Numbered from the stretch's first letter, positions 29,773 to 38,532 are shown. The stretch is DNA of 64,000 nt from Actinomadura sp. NBRC 104412 (GCF_030269515.1 NZ_BSTM01000004.1:248001-312000), one strand, 5' to 3'. Notes: generated by a model from the sequence alone, not told the origin. Numbers and translations: made by a program.

Positions 29773-30764
29773 CGGCCCCACCGCAGGCCGGGGGTCTCGA
29801 CCGGGGCGTCCCAGAGCCGGGTCAGCTCGGGCGTGAGCCGGCACACCGAGATCATCACGCCCGCCATCTCCAGGCTGGTCACGTACGGCCCGACGAGCGG
29901 GCGCGCGACGGTCGCCCCGTGCCCGGCGAGCCAGTCCGCGGCCGCCGCGTACGCGATGTACTGCTCGATCAGCGGGGTGCCGCCCATCCCGTTGACCATC
30001 ACCAGCACCTCCGAGCCGGACAGCGGCATGTCGGCGTCGATGGCGGTGAGGGCCGCGTCCACGATCTCGGCGGCGGGCATGGTCTTGACGCGTTCCCTGC
30101 CGGGCTCGCCGTGGATGCCGATGCCCAGTTCGATCTCGTCGGCGCCGAGCTCGAAGGTGGGCTCTCCCGCGGCGGGCACGGTGACCGACGTCAGCGCCAC
30201 GCCGAAGGAGCGGCTGCGCTCGTTCACCTCGCGGGCCACCGCGGCCACCGCGGACAGGTCGCCGCCCTCCTCGGCCAGCGCCCCCGCGATCTTCTCCACG
30301 AACACGGTCGCGCCGGTGCCGCGGCGGCCCGCGGTGTAGGTGCTGTCCTCGACCGCGACGTCGTCGTTCACCACCACGGGGACGACCTCGATGTCCTCGT
30401 CCTCGGCCAGCTCGGCGGCCATCCGGAAGTTCAGGACGTCGCCCGTGTAGTTCTTCACGATATGGAGCACGCCCGCGCCGCCGTGCACGGCGGTGGTCGC
30501 GGCAAGGATCTGGTCGGGGACGGGGCTGGTGAACACCTCGCCGGGAACGGCCGCGTCGAGCATCCCGTACCCGACGAAGCCGCCGTGCAGCGGCTCGTGG
30601 CCGGAGCCGCCGCCCGAGACCAGGCCGACCTTGCCGGTACGGGGCGCGTCGCCCCGGACGATGACGCGCTGCTCCGGGTCGACCCGCAGGAATGGATGCG
30701 CGGCGGCGAGGCCGCGCAGTGCGTCCGAGACCACGTCCGCCGGGGCATTGATGAGTTTGCGCAT
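29769..30764 (-). CDS. dhaK: dihydroxyacetone kinase subunit K (substrate-binding)
   Basis: Binds dihydroxyacetone covalently and receives phosphate from DhaL. In this 331-residue protein the catalytic residues known in the E. coli enzyme appear at the same positions: His56 (GGGSGHEP), Asp109 (NYTGD) and His218 (GIGIHGEPG). ATG at 30764. First gene of dhaK-dhaL-dhaM. Divergent from the LmbE gene with 112 bp for both promoters. No DhaR or DhaS-type regulator is adjacent. Confidence 0.95.
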   Translation of the reverse strand: MRKLINAPADVVSDALRGLAAAHPFLRVDPEQRVIVRGDAPRTGKVGLVSGGGSGHEPLHGGFVGYGMLDAAVPGEVFTSPVPDQILAATTAVHGGAGVLHIVKNYTGDVLNFRMAAELAEDEDIEVVPVVVNDDVAVEDSTYTAGRRGTGATVFVEKIAGALAEEGGDLSAVAAVAREVNERSRSFGVALTSVTVPAAGEPTFELGADEIELGIGIHGEPGRERVKTMPAAEIVDAALTAIDADMPLSGSEVLVMVNGMGGTPLIEQYIAYAAAADWLAGHGATVARPLVGPYVTSLEMAGVMISVCRLTPELTRLWDAPVETPGLRWGR

Positions 30765-30876
30765 GTCTCAGCTCTACCCCTGTCCGGCCTCGCATCCCAG
30801 ACCCAAGCGGGCATGGATCGTGCTTGCCGTCCTCTGGAAGATCAGCGGCGCCGGTGGCACGGCCTATCGTTGAGCC

Positions 30877-31608
30877 GTGACCAACGTTCTGGACGACGGC
30901 GAGGTCCGCAGGGTGCTGGCCGTGATGGCGCATCCCGACGACGTGGACTTCGGCTGCGCCGGCACCGTGGCGCGCTGGACCGACCGGGGCATCGAGGTGA
31001 CCTACCTGATCGTGACGGACGGCGACGCGGGCGGCAGGGACGACGGCCTCAGCCGGGCGGAGATGGCGGAGCTGCGCCGCGCCGAGCAACACGCCGCCGC
31101 CGACCGCGTGGGGGTCGGGGACGTGCGGTTCCTCGGCTATCCCGACGGGCGGGTGGAGGCCACCTTGGATCTGCGCCGCGACATCGCCCGGGTGATCCGG
31201 CAGGTGCGGCCCGACCGGGTGCTGACCCAGAGCGCCGAGCGCAACTACCAGCGGATCTATCCCAGCCATCCCGACCACCGCGCGGTGGGCGCGGCGACCC
31301 TGGACGCGGTCTACCCGGACGCGCGCAACCCCTACGCCTTCCCCGAGCTGCTGGAGAAGGAGGGCCTGACCGAGTGGACGGTGCGCGAGGTGTGGACCTG
31401 CGGAGGACCCCTCGTCAACCATTACGTGGACATCACCGACACCGCCGACCGCAAGCTCGCCGCGCTGAAGGCGCACGCCTCCCAGACCGCCCACCGGGGT
31501 GAGGAGCTGGAGCGGTCGATACGCCGCTTCCTGGGGCACAACGCCTCGCTCGCCGGGCTGCCCGAGGGCCGTCTCGCCGAGGGGTTCCAGGTGATCGGCA
31601 CCGCCTGA
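30877..31608 (+). CDS. LmbE/PIG-L family zinc deacetylase
   Basis: A 243-residue metal-dependent N-deacetylase. It has the metal motif AHPDD (His19, Asp21, Asp22) and the second site HPDHRAVG (His131, His134). Actinobacterial relatives include MshB (mycothiol synthesis), Mca and antibiotic-tailoring enzymes. This one is shorter than typical MshB or Mca (about 290-300), so a general sugar or mycothiol-S-conjugate-like substrate cannot be fixed. GTG at 30877. It precedes the SRPBCC gene by 82 bp. Confidence 0.85.
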   Translation: MTNVLDDGEVRRVLAVMAHPDDVDFGCAGTVARWTDRGIEVTYLIVTDGDAGGRDDGLSRAEMAELRRAEQHAAADRVGVGDVRFLGYPDGRVEATLDLRRDIARVIRQVRPDRVLTQSAERNYQRIYPSHPDHRAVGAATLDAVYPDARNPYAFPELLEKEGLTEWTVREVWTCGGPLVNHYVDITDTADRKLAALKAHASQTAHRGEELERSIRRFLGHNASLAGLPEGRLAEGFQVIGTA

Positions 31609-31690
31609 GCCGCGGGCCCCTGACCTGCTCGCCTTGTTGCCCGGCGCGCCGCTGGTTACGGTGATGATCCTGACTCGCGGGGAGACGGTG

Positions 31691-32164
31691 ATGCCAGAGC
31701 GGACCGGACCGTACACGATCGGGGCCACCGCCACCTCGCGCGCCGACGCCGAAGTGATCTTCAAGCATCTGGCGGTCGCGGAGGCGTGGAGCGAGTGGGG
31801 CAACTTCCCGTCCAGGGCACGGCGCGAGCGGGCCGGCAGCCCGACGCCCAACGGGGTCGGGGCGATCCGGGCGATCCCCCCGGCGCGCGAAGAGGTCGTC
31901 GAGTACGACCCTCCCCGCCACTACGCCTATGTCGCGGTCTCAGGGCTGCCCGTCAAGGAGTACCGGGCGGACGTGACACTGGTGCCGCGCGGACTCGACA
32001 CGCTGATCCGGTGGGAGGCCAGGTTCGAGCCCAAGTACGCGGCCACGGGCCCCCTGCTCAGGATGTTCCTGGACCGGATGGTCCGCTCGTTCGCGCGCCG
32101 CGTCGCGCACCACTCCGAGCGCTGCGAACCGGGGTGCCCGGCCCGCCTCCCGAACGTGCTCTAG
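31691..32164 (+). CDS. SRPBCC (START-like) family protein
   Basis: A 157-residue protein with a helix-grip fold pattern: opening strand GPYTIGATATSRADAEVIF, helix HLAVAEAWSEWGNF, and later strands VVEYDPPRHYAYVAVSGLPVKEY and LIRWEARFEPKYAATGPLL with a long C-terminal helix. This is the polyketide cyclase/dehydrase-like subfamily, which binds hydrophobic ligands. ATG at 31691 is favoured by GGGGAGA just upstream. The ligand is unknown. Confidence 0.75.
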   Translation: MPERTGPYTIGATATSRADAEVIFKHLAVAEAWSEWGNFPSRARRERAGSPTPNGVGAIRAIPPAREEVVEYDPPRHYAYVAVSGLPVKEYRADVTLVPRGLDTLIRWEARFEPKYAATGPLLRMFLDRMVRSFARRVAHHSERCEPGCPARLPNVL

Positions 32165-32187
32165 GCCGGCCCAGGTCACGGGCCGGC

Positions 32188-32817
32188 TCAGACCAGGCGG
32201 CGGGCCGCCGCCCATCGCGACAGCTCGTGCCGGTTGGACAACTGGAGCTTGCGCAGGACGCTCGACACGTGCGTCTCGACCGTCTTGACCGAGATGAACA
32301 GCTCCTTGGCGATCTCCTTGTACGCGTAGCCGCGGGCGATCAGCCGCAACACCTCGCGCTCGCGCTGGGTGAGCTGGTCGAGCTCGGGGTCCACGGCCGG
32401 GAGGTCGGACGCGGCGAAGGCGTCCAGGACGAACCCCGCCAGCCGGGGCGAGAAGACCGCGTCGCCCTCCGCGACCCTCGCGATCGCGTCGGTCAGCTCG
32501 GGTCCCGAGATCGTCTTGGTGACGTAGCCGCGCGCGCCGCCGCGGACCACCCCGATCACGTCCTCGGCCGCGTCCGACACCGACAGCGCCAGGAACCGCG
32601 ACGGCACCGCGCCGTGCAGCCGCCGCAGCACCTCGATCCCGCCCCCGCCGGGCAGATGCACGTCCAGCAGCACCACGTCGGGCTTCTCGGCCCTGATCAC
32701 CGAGACCGCCTCGTCCACGTCCCCGGCCTCTCCGACGATCTGCACGGACTCGCCCAGCTCGGCCTTCACCCCGGTCCGGAACATCTGGTGGTCGTCGACC
32801 AGCACGACGGTGTTCAT
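32188..32817 (-). CDS. NarL-type response regulator
   Basis: A 209-residue receiver plus LuxR helix-turn-helix protein. The phosphorylatable Asp is Asp52 (VVLLDVHLPGG), with acidic pocket VDDH near the N-terminus and the signalling Ser and Lys in ALSVSD and TKTISG. The DNA-binding domain (about 145-205) reads LTQREREVLRLIARGYAYKEIA and KTVETHVSSVLRKL. It lies 58 bp after its cognate kinase on the same strand, so the two form a two-component system. Confidence 0.93.
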   Translation of the reverse strand: MNTVVLVDDHQMFRTGVKAELGESVQIVGEAGDVDEAVSVIRAEKPDVVLLDVHLPGGGGIEVLRRLHGAVPSRFLALSVSDAAEDVIGVVRGGARGYVTKTISGPELTDAIARVAEGDAVFSPRLAGFVLDAFAASDLPAVDPELDQLTQREREVLRLIARGYAYKEIAKELFISVKTVETHVSSVLRKLQLSNRHELSRWAAARRLV

Positions 32818-32875
32818 CGGCTCGCTCCGCTCGCATCCGAGCCCGCGCCGCCCGCAGGCCCGCGGCCGCTCACGT

Positions 32876-34069
32876 TCACGCCTTCTTCATCTCCAGCCGT
32901 ACCTCGGTGCCCTCGCCCGGGGCGGTGCGGATCTCCGCGGTGCCACCGTTGCGCTCCATGCGTCCGATGATGGACCCTCTCACGCCCATCCTGTCCTCGG
33001 GTATCTGCTCGATGTCGAAGCCCTTGCCCCGGTCGCGGACGAAGATGGCCACGGTGTCCCCCTCCGCCTCGGCGTACACCGACACCGACGCGGAGTCGGC
33101 GTACTTGGCGGCGTTGACCATGGCCTCGCGGGCGGCCTGGAGGGCGGCGCCGAGCCGTTCGTCCAGGTCGGTGTCGCCGACACAGACCACCTCGATGGGG
33201 ACGCCGTGGTCGTCCTCGACCTCACCGGCGGTCGCGCGGGTCGCGGCGGCGAAGGTCTGGCCGGGGTCGGCGCGCGGCTGGTAGAGCCAGGCCCGCAGGG
33301 TGCGTTCCTGGGAGCGGGCCAGCCGCTGCACTTCGCGGGGCTCGTGCGCGTTCCGCTGGATCAGGGTCAGCGTGTGCAGGACGGAGTCGTGCACGTGAGC
33401 CGCCAGCTCGGCGCGCTCCTGGGAGCGGATGCGCTCGTGCCGTTCGGCCTCCAGGTCCTGCCAGAGCCGCACCACCCAGGGCGTGACGATCACCGCGACC
33501 CCGGTCAGGATGATCAGCATCGCGATGAGGACGGACCGGGCCTGCGACACGTCCACCCGCTGCGCCACGAACCCGCCGATCCCGCCGACGACCAGCAGCA
33601 CGCCCAGCAGGCTGCGCAGCCACATCTGGCGGAGCGGCACCACCCAGCGCGCCCGCTGCTCGCGGTCGGCCTGCTGCCAGAGGATCGAGGCGCCGACACC
33701 GCCCGCGACGAACGGCCACAGCGCCGCCTGCGCGAAACCCGCGCCCCACGTCAGCGCCGACAACCCGCCCGCGACGGCGGTATAGGCCAGCAGTTGCCCC
33801 CAGTCGTGCCCGCCGAGCCTGGACGGCTTCCCGTCCTCCCGGGGACGCATCGGGACCAGCACCCAGAAGGCGATGTAGGCGGCCACCCCGAGCCCGCTGG
33901 CGAGCGTCAGCAGCACGAACGCCGCGCGCACGACGAAGACCTCCACCCCCAGGTGGCCGGCCAGCCCGCGGCACACCCCGGCGATCAGCCTGCCGTCGGG
34001 GCGCCGCTCCAGCCGCGCCGGCGGCCCGGAGGGCGTAGCCTGCGCCGTGGCAGGGTCCTCTGTCACCAT
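32876..34069 (-). CDS. sensor histidine kinase with N-terminal PspC domain
   Basis: A 397-residue membrane kinase. Residues about 20-75 are a PspC domain (RRPDGRLIAGVCRGLAGHLG plus one membrane helix). Four more hydrophobic segments lead to a NarL-partner type dimerisation box AAHVHDSVLHTL (likely phospho-His227; His225 is the alternative). The GHKL ATPase has AREAMVNAAKYADS and FVRDRGKGFD. ATG at 34069 is supported by GGGAAG. PspC domains act in envelope-stress sensing, so the likely input is membrane stress (inference). Divergent from another PspC-domain gene with 135 bp between starts. Confidence 0.9.
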   Translation of the reverse strand: MVTEDPATAQATPSGPPARLERRPDGRLIAGVCRGLAGHLGVEVFVVRAAFVLLTLASGLGVAAYIAFWVLVPMRPREDGKPSRLGGHDWGQLLAYTAVAGGLSALTWGAGFAQAALWPFVAGGVGASILWQQADREQRARWVVPLRQMWLRSLLGVLLVVGGIGGFVAQRVDVSQARSVLIAMLIILTGVAVIVTPWVVRLWQDLEAERHERIRSQERAELAAHVHDSVLHTLTLIQRNAHEPREVQRLARSQERTLRAWLYQPRADPGQTFAAATRATAGEVEDDHGVPIEVVCVGDTDLDERLGAALQAAREAMVNAAKYADSASVSVYAEAEGDTVAIFVRDRGKGFDIEQIPEDRMGVRGSIIGRMERNGGTAEIRTAPGEGTEVRLEMKKA

Positions 34070-34204
34070 CGCGCTTCCCACGTTACCGATGCTCACATGG
34101 TGCGCCCGCATGCGCATCAGGGCGCTGCCCTGAAGCCGCAGAGATCTCCTCAGGGTCGGATCAGGGTGGTCCCCGATACCGCGTACGGGCGCGAAGGGAC
34201 CACG

Positions 34205-35518
34205 ATGGGGGGCATGGTCGAGGAGGAGAGCACAGCGGTACGGAGGGATCCGCCCTCACGGCTGGCGCGTGTGCCCGAGGGACGCGTCCTGGGCGGGGTG
34301 TGCACGGGACTTGGGCGCTACACCGGCATCGACCCGATCGTCTTCCGGGTCGGGTTCGGGATCCTGGTGCTGACGCAGGGGCAGGGGATCCTGCTCTACA
34401 TCGCGGCCGCGCTGTTCATGCCGGCCGGGCCGGACCGCGCCTCGGTGGCCGAGCAGTTGTTCCGCCGCAGGTTCGACGCTCCCGCCGTCCTGTCCATCAT
34501 GGGTGCGCTGCTCTGCGCGATCGTGGCCTTGAACGTGCTGGGCAACGGGCTGGCCGGGCTGCTGGGAGGGCACGTGTCCACCGGCGCGTTCGCGGTGCTC
34601 ACCGTGCTCGGGCTCATCCTGCTGGTCGCGCACGGTCGCGGTGTGGATCTGACGTTGGAGGCGCGGGCGTTCCCCGAGCGGCTTCAGGGCTACCCGCTCG
34701 ACCCCTCTGACCAAGCCGAGATGCGGGCGTCCACGCCCGTTTCGCTGTACAAGGAGGCGCCGTCCGGGGGCGGGCTGCCCGAAGGGATGATCGACCTCGC
34801 CACGCTGAGCCCGCCCGCCGCCGGGGCCACGGCCGCCACGCCGGAGGAGGACCGGACGAGGCGTCCGCACGGCTCCCGGGACGCCCGGATCGCCAAGAAG
34901 CGCCAGGGAAGTCCCGCGCTGACCTCCATCACGCTGCTGGCGGCCATGGCGGCCGCGGCGGCGTTCTGGCCGACGGCGCAGGCACACCCGGCCCCGGAGC
35001 AGACGATGATCCTGCTTTCGGTGGCGCTGGCCGTGGTCGGGTGCGGGCTGCTGGCCGGCGGCTGGTTCAGGGTGCGCGGGCTGGCCACCGTCGGAACCGT
35101 CCTCACCTGCGCCCTGCTGACCACCTCGGTCGTCGCGGAGGCGCCGCCCGACACCCGGTACGGCGAGGTCGAGTGGCGGCCCACCGACACCGGGGGCATC
35201 CAGCGTGAGTACACGATGGGGGCGGGCGCCGGGCGGCTCGACCTGACCCGGCTGCCGCTCGGCCCCGGCCAGCGGGTGGCGGTCAACGTCAGGGTCACCG
35301 TCGGCACGCTGGACGTCACGCTGCCGCCGGGCGCGCGGGTCGAGCTCGACGCGCGGGTGGCGCTCGGCGACCTCCAGGTGGCGGCACGGACGATCAGCGG
35401 CCCCGGCGCCCGCTCGCGGGAGGTGCTCGAACCCGAGACCCCGGGCGTGAAGAACCCGCCCGTGATCGCACTGCGGATCCGCGGCCGGATCGGGGATGTG
35501 CAGGTGTCCCGTGGCTGA
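34205..35518 (+). CDS. PspC-domain membrane protein with C-terminal beta domain
   Basis: A 437-residue protein. An N-terminal PspC domain (RLARVPEGRVLGGVCTGLGRYTG, about 20-75) is followed by membrane helices, a hydrophilic loop (about 150-235) and two more helices. The C-terminal domain of about 120 residues is predicted all-beta (TVGTLDVTLPPGARVELDARVALGDLQV), like the LiaF/DUF4097-type repeats. ATG at 34205 has AAGGGA six bases upstream. It is the divergent partner of the PspC kinase and probably part of the same envelope-stress circuit, as target or modulator of the kinase. Confidence 0.82.
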   Translation: MGGMVEEESTAVRRDPPSRLARVPEGRVLGGVCTGLGRYTGIDPIVFRVGFGILVLTQGQGILLYIAAALFMPAGPDRASVAEQLFRRRFDAPAVLSIMGALLCAIVALNVLGNGLAGLLGGHVSTGAFAVLTVLGLILLVAHGRGVDLTLEARAFPERLQGYPLDPSDQAEMRASTPVSLYKEAPSGGGLPEGMIDLATLSPPAAGATAATPEEDRTRRPHGSRDARIAKKRQGSPALTSITLLAAMAAAAAFWPTAQAHPAPEQTMILLSVALAVVGCGLLAGGWFRVRGLATVGTVLTCALLTTSVVAEAPPDTRYGEVEWRPTDTGGIQREYTMGAGAGRLDLTRLPLGPGQRVAVNVRVTVGTLDVTLPPGARVELDARVALGDLQVAARTISGPGARSREVLEPETPGVKNPPVIALRIRGRIGDVQVSRG

Positions 35519-35744
35519 GCATCGTCCCGAACCCCGCGCCGACGGTCCGGCCCGCCGCCGCAGGTTCGACGTCGGATCGGTGCTGACCGGGTTGTTCTTC
35601 ATGCTGGTCGCGGCGGTCTTCCTCGTCGGGGGCCTGGCGGACGACCCCATCGACCGCCCCCAGGTGATCGCCCCCGCGCTGGTCGTCGGGCTGGGCCTGG
35701 TGGGCATCGTCCGCGTCATCACCCGCTCCCGCCGCCACCGCTAG
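35511..35744 (+). CDS. small two-helix membrane protein
   Basis: A 77-residue protein from GTG 35511, overlapping the PspC gene by 8 bp, so it is co-translated. After a charged N-terminus come two helices (VLTGLFFMLVAAVFLVGGLA and VIAPALVVGLGLVGIVRVI) and a basic tail. Function unknown; its coupling suggests it works with the PspC protein. Confidence 0.72.
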   Translation: MAEHRPEPRADGPARRRRFDVGSVLTGLFFMLVAAVFLVGGLADDPIDRPQVIAPALVVGLGLVGIVRVITRSRRHR

Positions 35745-35771
35745 CGAGCGTCAGGAGAAGGCGATGGCCCG

Positions 35772-36260
35772 CTAGGCCAGGTCGCCGTGAAGGGTGATGG
35801 CGTACGCGGGACCTGGGTTGGTGAGCTCGTGCGTGCTCCCGCCGCCGTGGACGCGCACGCGATTGGTCCGCAGCGAGCGTTCGGTCACGCCACGCGGGGT
35901 GATCCGCACCTCCGTGAGCTCGCCCGCGATCAAGGTGTTCACGCGGGTTCGCCCGAGTGGCCGGACGCCTGAGGACGGCCCCTCGCACAGGCAGATGTCG
36001 TTGTGGTCGTGCACCCCGGTGCGATAGCCGGGCGGCCAGGTGACCAGCCAGAACCGGACGCCGTCCGTCTCCGCCAGCGGGACCCGTACCGGCTCGTCCC
36101 GCTCGAACCTGGCCAGATGCCACCAGTCGCCGGGGCTGGCGCTCAGCGCGTGGACGCGGGCGGCGAGCTGCCCCACAGTGGGGGGACGGAGGGCGACGGC
36201 ACGGCCATGCGGGTCGTCCTGCCCGCGCATCGTGAGATCAGGAACCATGTCGAGGTTCAC
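35772..36260 (-). CDS. cysteine-dioxygenase-like cupin
   Basis: A 162-residue single-domain cupin. The metal motif is HDH (His84, His86) in WLVTWPPGYRTGVHDHNDI, and a third ligand candidate is His144 in STHELTNPG. The N-terminal part resembles the actinobacterial cysteine dioxygenase family. However, the usual Gly-rich segment after HDH, which normally includes a conserved Glu, is replaced by ICLCEGPSSG. GTG at 36260 is chosen because AAGGA lies 8 bp upstream. Activity on cysteine is therefore uncertain. Confidence 0.6.
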   Translation of the reverse strand: MNLDMVPDLTMRGQDDPHGRAVALRPPTVGQLAARVHALSASPGDWWHLARFERDEPVRVPLAETDGVRFWLVTWPPGYRTGVHDHNDICLCEGPSSGVRPLGRTRVNTLIAGELTEVRITPRGVTERSLRTNRVRVHGGGSTHELTNPGPAYAITLHGDLA

Positions 36261-36408
36261 GGAAGGTCCTTCGTTGTACGGCCGGAACCGGCCGGTCGGA
36301 GCGGATCAGGGCTGCTGGCTCAACGACACGAAGGACGACACAGCGCGCTGGCCACGCGGCGCAGGGCCACGGGACCGCAGACGGAGACTCGCGCTGGCAT
36401 GGCTCAAG

Positions 36409-36434
36409 GACATCGGTTCCCACCGGCCGATGTC
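36409..36434. promoter_or_regulatory. inverted repeat upstream of phoD
   Basis: GACATCGG (36409-36416) and CCGATGTC (36427-36434) form a perfect 8-bp inverted repeat with a 10-bp spacer, one helical turn. It lies about 115 bp before the phosphatase start, in an otherwise featureless 288-bp divergent gap. It could be an operator; it does not obviously match the direct-repeat PHO boxes of actinomycetes. Confidence 0.35.
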
Positions 36435-36548
36435 AAATCGATCTGCGTCGATCAGCCGAAGATCGCTGGATCCCCGGCGTTCACGCTCCGTCCACCGGTC
36501 CGCAGGACCATGCGACTTCTACGACGCTCGATGAGAACGGAGCCATTG

Positions 36549-38102
36549 ATGACACCGGATCGACGGAGCTTCCTGCGCGGTGGCCTGGTGGCGGGCACCG
36601 GAACGGTCCTGGGCGGCCTGGTCGGCGGAGGCCCGGCCCTCGCCTCGCCGGGACTGGTCCACCGGGACCGGCCGCGGCTGACCCACGGCGTTCAGAGCGG
36701 CGACGTCACCGCCCACGACGCGGTGATCTGGGCCCGCTCCGACCGTCCCGCCCGGATGCTGGTGGACGTGAGCCGCAGGCCCGACTTCCGGGACGCCAGG
36801 CGGATCCCCGGCCCCGTGCTGACCCCGGAGACCGACCTGACCGGGAAGACGTTCCTGCGCGGCCTGCCGTCCGGTGAGGAACTGCACTACCGCGTGATCC
36901 TGGCCGACACCGACCGGCATTCCGTCCGTTCCGAGCCGGTCACGGGACGCCTGCGGACCGCGCCCCGCGTCCGTACCGACCTCCGTTTCGTGTGGTCGGG
37001 CGACCTGGCCGGGCAGGGCTGGGGCATCAACACCGAGCTGGGCGGCTACCGCATCTTCAAGGCGATGGCCGCACGCGACCCCCATTTCTTCCTGTGCAGC
37101 GGCGACTTCGTCTACGCGGACGGCCCGCTGTCCGAGACGGTGGCGCTGCCGGACGGCCGCACGTGGCGGAACTTCGTCACCCCCGAGAAAACCAAGGTCG
37201 CCGAGACGCTTGCGGAGTACCGGGGGCAGTTCCGGTACAACCTGCACGACGCCAACCTGCGCGCCTTCAACGCCCGGGTGCCCATGATCTACCAGTGGGA
37301 CGACCACGAGGTCACCAACAACTGGTACCCGGGCGAGATCCTGGACCTGCCCGCCTACACCGAGAAGCGCGTGGACGTCCTGGCCGCCCGCGCCCGCCGC
37401 GCGATGTTCGAGTACACCCCCACCGCCGTCCGGGCCCCTAAGGGCGGACGGCTGTACCGCCGCCTTCCCTACGGCCCCCTCCTGGACGTCTTCGTCCTCG
37501 ACATGCGCACCTACAAGGACGCCAACGGCCCCAACAACTCCCCCACCCACCGCGAGGGCGTGCTGGGTGCCGAGCAACTCGCCTGGCTCAAGAGCGAACT
37601 GCGGCGTTCCAAGGCCACATGGAAGGTGATGGCGGCCGACCTGCCGATCGGCCTCATCGTCCCGGACGGCAGCGCCCAGGAAGGCATCGCGCAGGGCGAC
37701 AACGGAGCCCCGCTGGGCCGCGAACGCGAGATCGCCGACCTGCTCTCGTTCGCGAAGAGGAACCGCGTCCGCAACATGGTGTGGCTGACCGCCGACGTCC
37801 ACTACACCGCGGCCCACTACTACAACCCGTCCAAGGCCGCCTTCAAGGACTTCGACCCGTTCTGGGAGTTCGTCTCCGGCCCCCTCAACGCCGGCGCCTT
37901 CGGCCCGAACAGTCTGGAATCGACCTTCGGCCCGCAGCTCGCGTTCCAAGCCTTCCCCCCGGCGGCCAACACGTCCCCCGCGATGGGCTTCCAGTTCTTC
38001 GGCGAGGTGGCCATCGACGCCCCGAGCGGAGAACTGACCGTCCACCTCCGCGACATCGACGGCAAGGCCCTTTACTCCAAGTCCCTGCGACCCGCCCGTT
38101 AA
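36549..38102 (+). CDS. phoD: Tat-exported PhoD-type alkaline phosphatase
   Basis: A 517-residue phosphodiesterase/alkaline phosphatase of the PhoD family, releasing phosphate outside the cell. The N-terminus DRRSFLRGGLVAG is a twin-arginine signal, ending near ALASPG. A PhoD N-terminal beta domain (THGVQSGDVTAHDAVIWAR) precedes the metallophosphatase domain with FLCSGDFVYADGP, YQWDDHEVTNNW and LTADVHYTAAHYY as metal ligands. ATG at 36549 (ACGGAG six bases upstream) was preferred over 36531 because it puts the Arg pair at residues 5-6. It probably answers to phosphate limitation (family knowledge). Confidence 0.9.
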   Translation: MTPDRRSFLRGGLVAGTGTVLGGLVGGGPALASPGLVHRDRPRLTHGVQSGDVTAHDAVIWARSDRPARMLVDVSRRPDFRDARRIPGPVLTPETDLTGKTFLRGLPSGEELHYRVILADTDRHSVRSEPVTGRLRTAPRVRTDLRFVWSGDLAGQGWGINTELGGYRIFKAMAARDPHFFLCSGDFVYADGPLSETVALPDGRTWRNFVTPEKTKVAETLAEYRGQFRYNLHDANLRAFNARVPMIYQWDDHEVTNNWYPGEILDLPAYTEKRVDVLAARARRAMFEYTPTAVRAPKGGRLYRRLPYGPLLDVFVLDMRTYKDANGPNNSPTHREGVLGAEQLAWLKSELRRSKATWKVMAADLPIGLIVPDGSAQEGIAQGDNGAPLGREREIADLLSFAKRNRVRNMVWLTADVHYTAAHYYNPSKAAFKDFDPFWEFVSGPLNAGAFGPNSLESTFGPQLAFQAFPPAANTSPAMGFQFFGEVAIDAPSGELTVHLRDIDGKALYSKSLRPAR

Positions 38103-38236
38103 GGGGACCGTGCGCTGACACCACGGAGCACGAACCGCGCGAGATCACGCCCCGCCGCCTCGTCCAGCGGGGCGTGGTCGAGCATCAGCCGGTACCACAG
38201 CACCCCGTCCGCCAGCCCCGCCTGGCAATGCGCCTA
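38099..38236 (-). pseudogene. TetR-family regulator, C-terminal fragment
   Basis: On the minus strand, after a TAG at 38236-38234, the frame reads GLADGVLWYRLMLDHAPLD and then LARFVLRGVSARSP before a TAA at 38101-38099. That is the tail of a TetR-family ligand domain (the WYRLM...APLD...LVLRG pattern). No DNA-binding domain is present. Its stop overlaps the phoD stop. It is a gene remnant of about 40 codons. Confidence 0.65.
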
Positions 38237-38368
38237 TCCGGCCTCGTCTACCGCCGACCAGACGAACTCAGCCCACACCGTCTGGCCGCAGCCTCCGACG
38301 TCATGCCCCATCTTGTCGGCGCATGCCGCAACAAGCAGCAACCCCCGACCGTGGCTGAACGAGAACAT
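38234..38368 (-). pseudogene. RsbW-like ATP-binding regulator, C-terminal fragment
   Basis: In the same frame and directly upstream of the TetR remnant, codons from 38368 to the TAG at 38234 read SHGRGLLLVAACADKMG and then GGCGQTVWAEFVW. This is the conserved C-terminus of anti-sigma/HATPase_c regulators (GRGL.LV......G....GKTVWAE). The N-terminal ATP lid and N box are missing, so it is a fragment, although an ATG happens to start it. Confidence 0.68.
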
Positions 38369-38532
38369 GCTGATCGGGTTCACCGACAAGCGCGGTACAG
38401 CCTGGCACTACCGGACCGATCTGCAGGGTGCCGAGCCCAACCACTACCCGGGCGCCATTCCGGTCGCCGACGTCAAGCGCCGGTTGTTCGACTCCCGGCC
38501 GGACGGGGGCGTGCCGGAGGGGAACGGGCCGT
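38343..38532 (+). pseudogene. DUF932-like phage/plasmid protein, N-terminal fragment
   Basis: The plus strand reads WLNENMLIGFTDKRGTAWHY, then NHYPGAIPVADVKRRLF, which resembles the start of DUF932-type proteins found in actinophages and mobile elements. The frame loses similarity after about 60 codons and runs into the 3' end of the sortase gene. It abuts the RsbW-like fragment head to head. Family assignment is from memory and moderate. Confidence 0.5.

Noticed and set aside
36261..36548. Possible small gene between the cupin and phoD
   Set aside because: Open frames on both strands here are short, lack a ribosome site and show no protein-like pattern; treated as promoter region.
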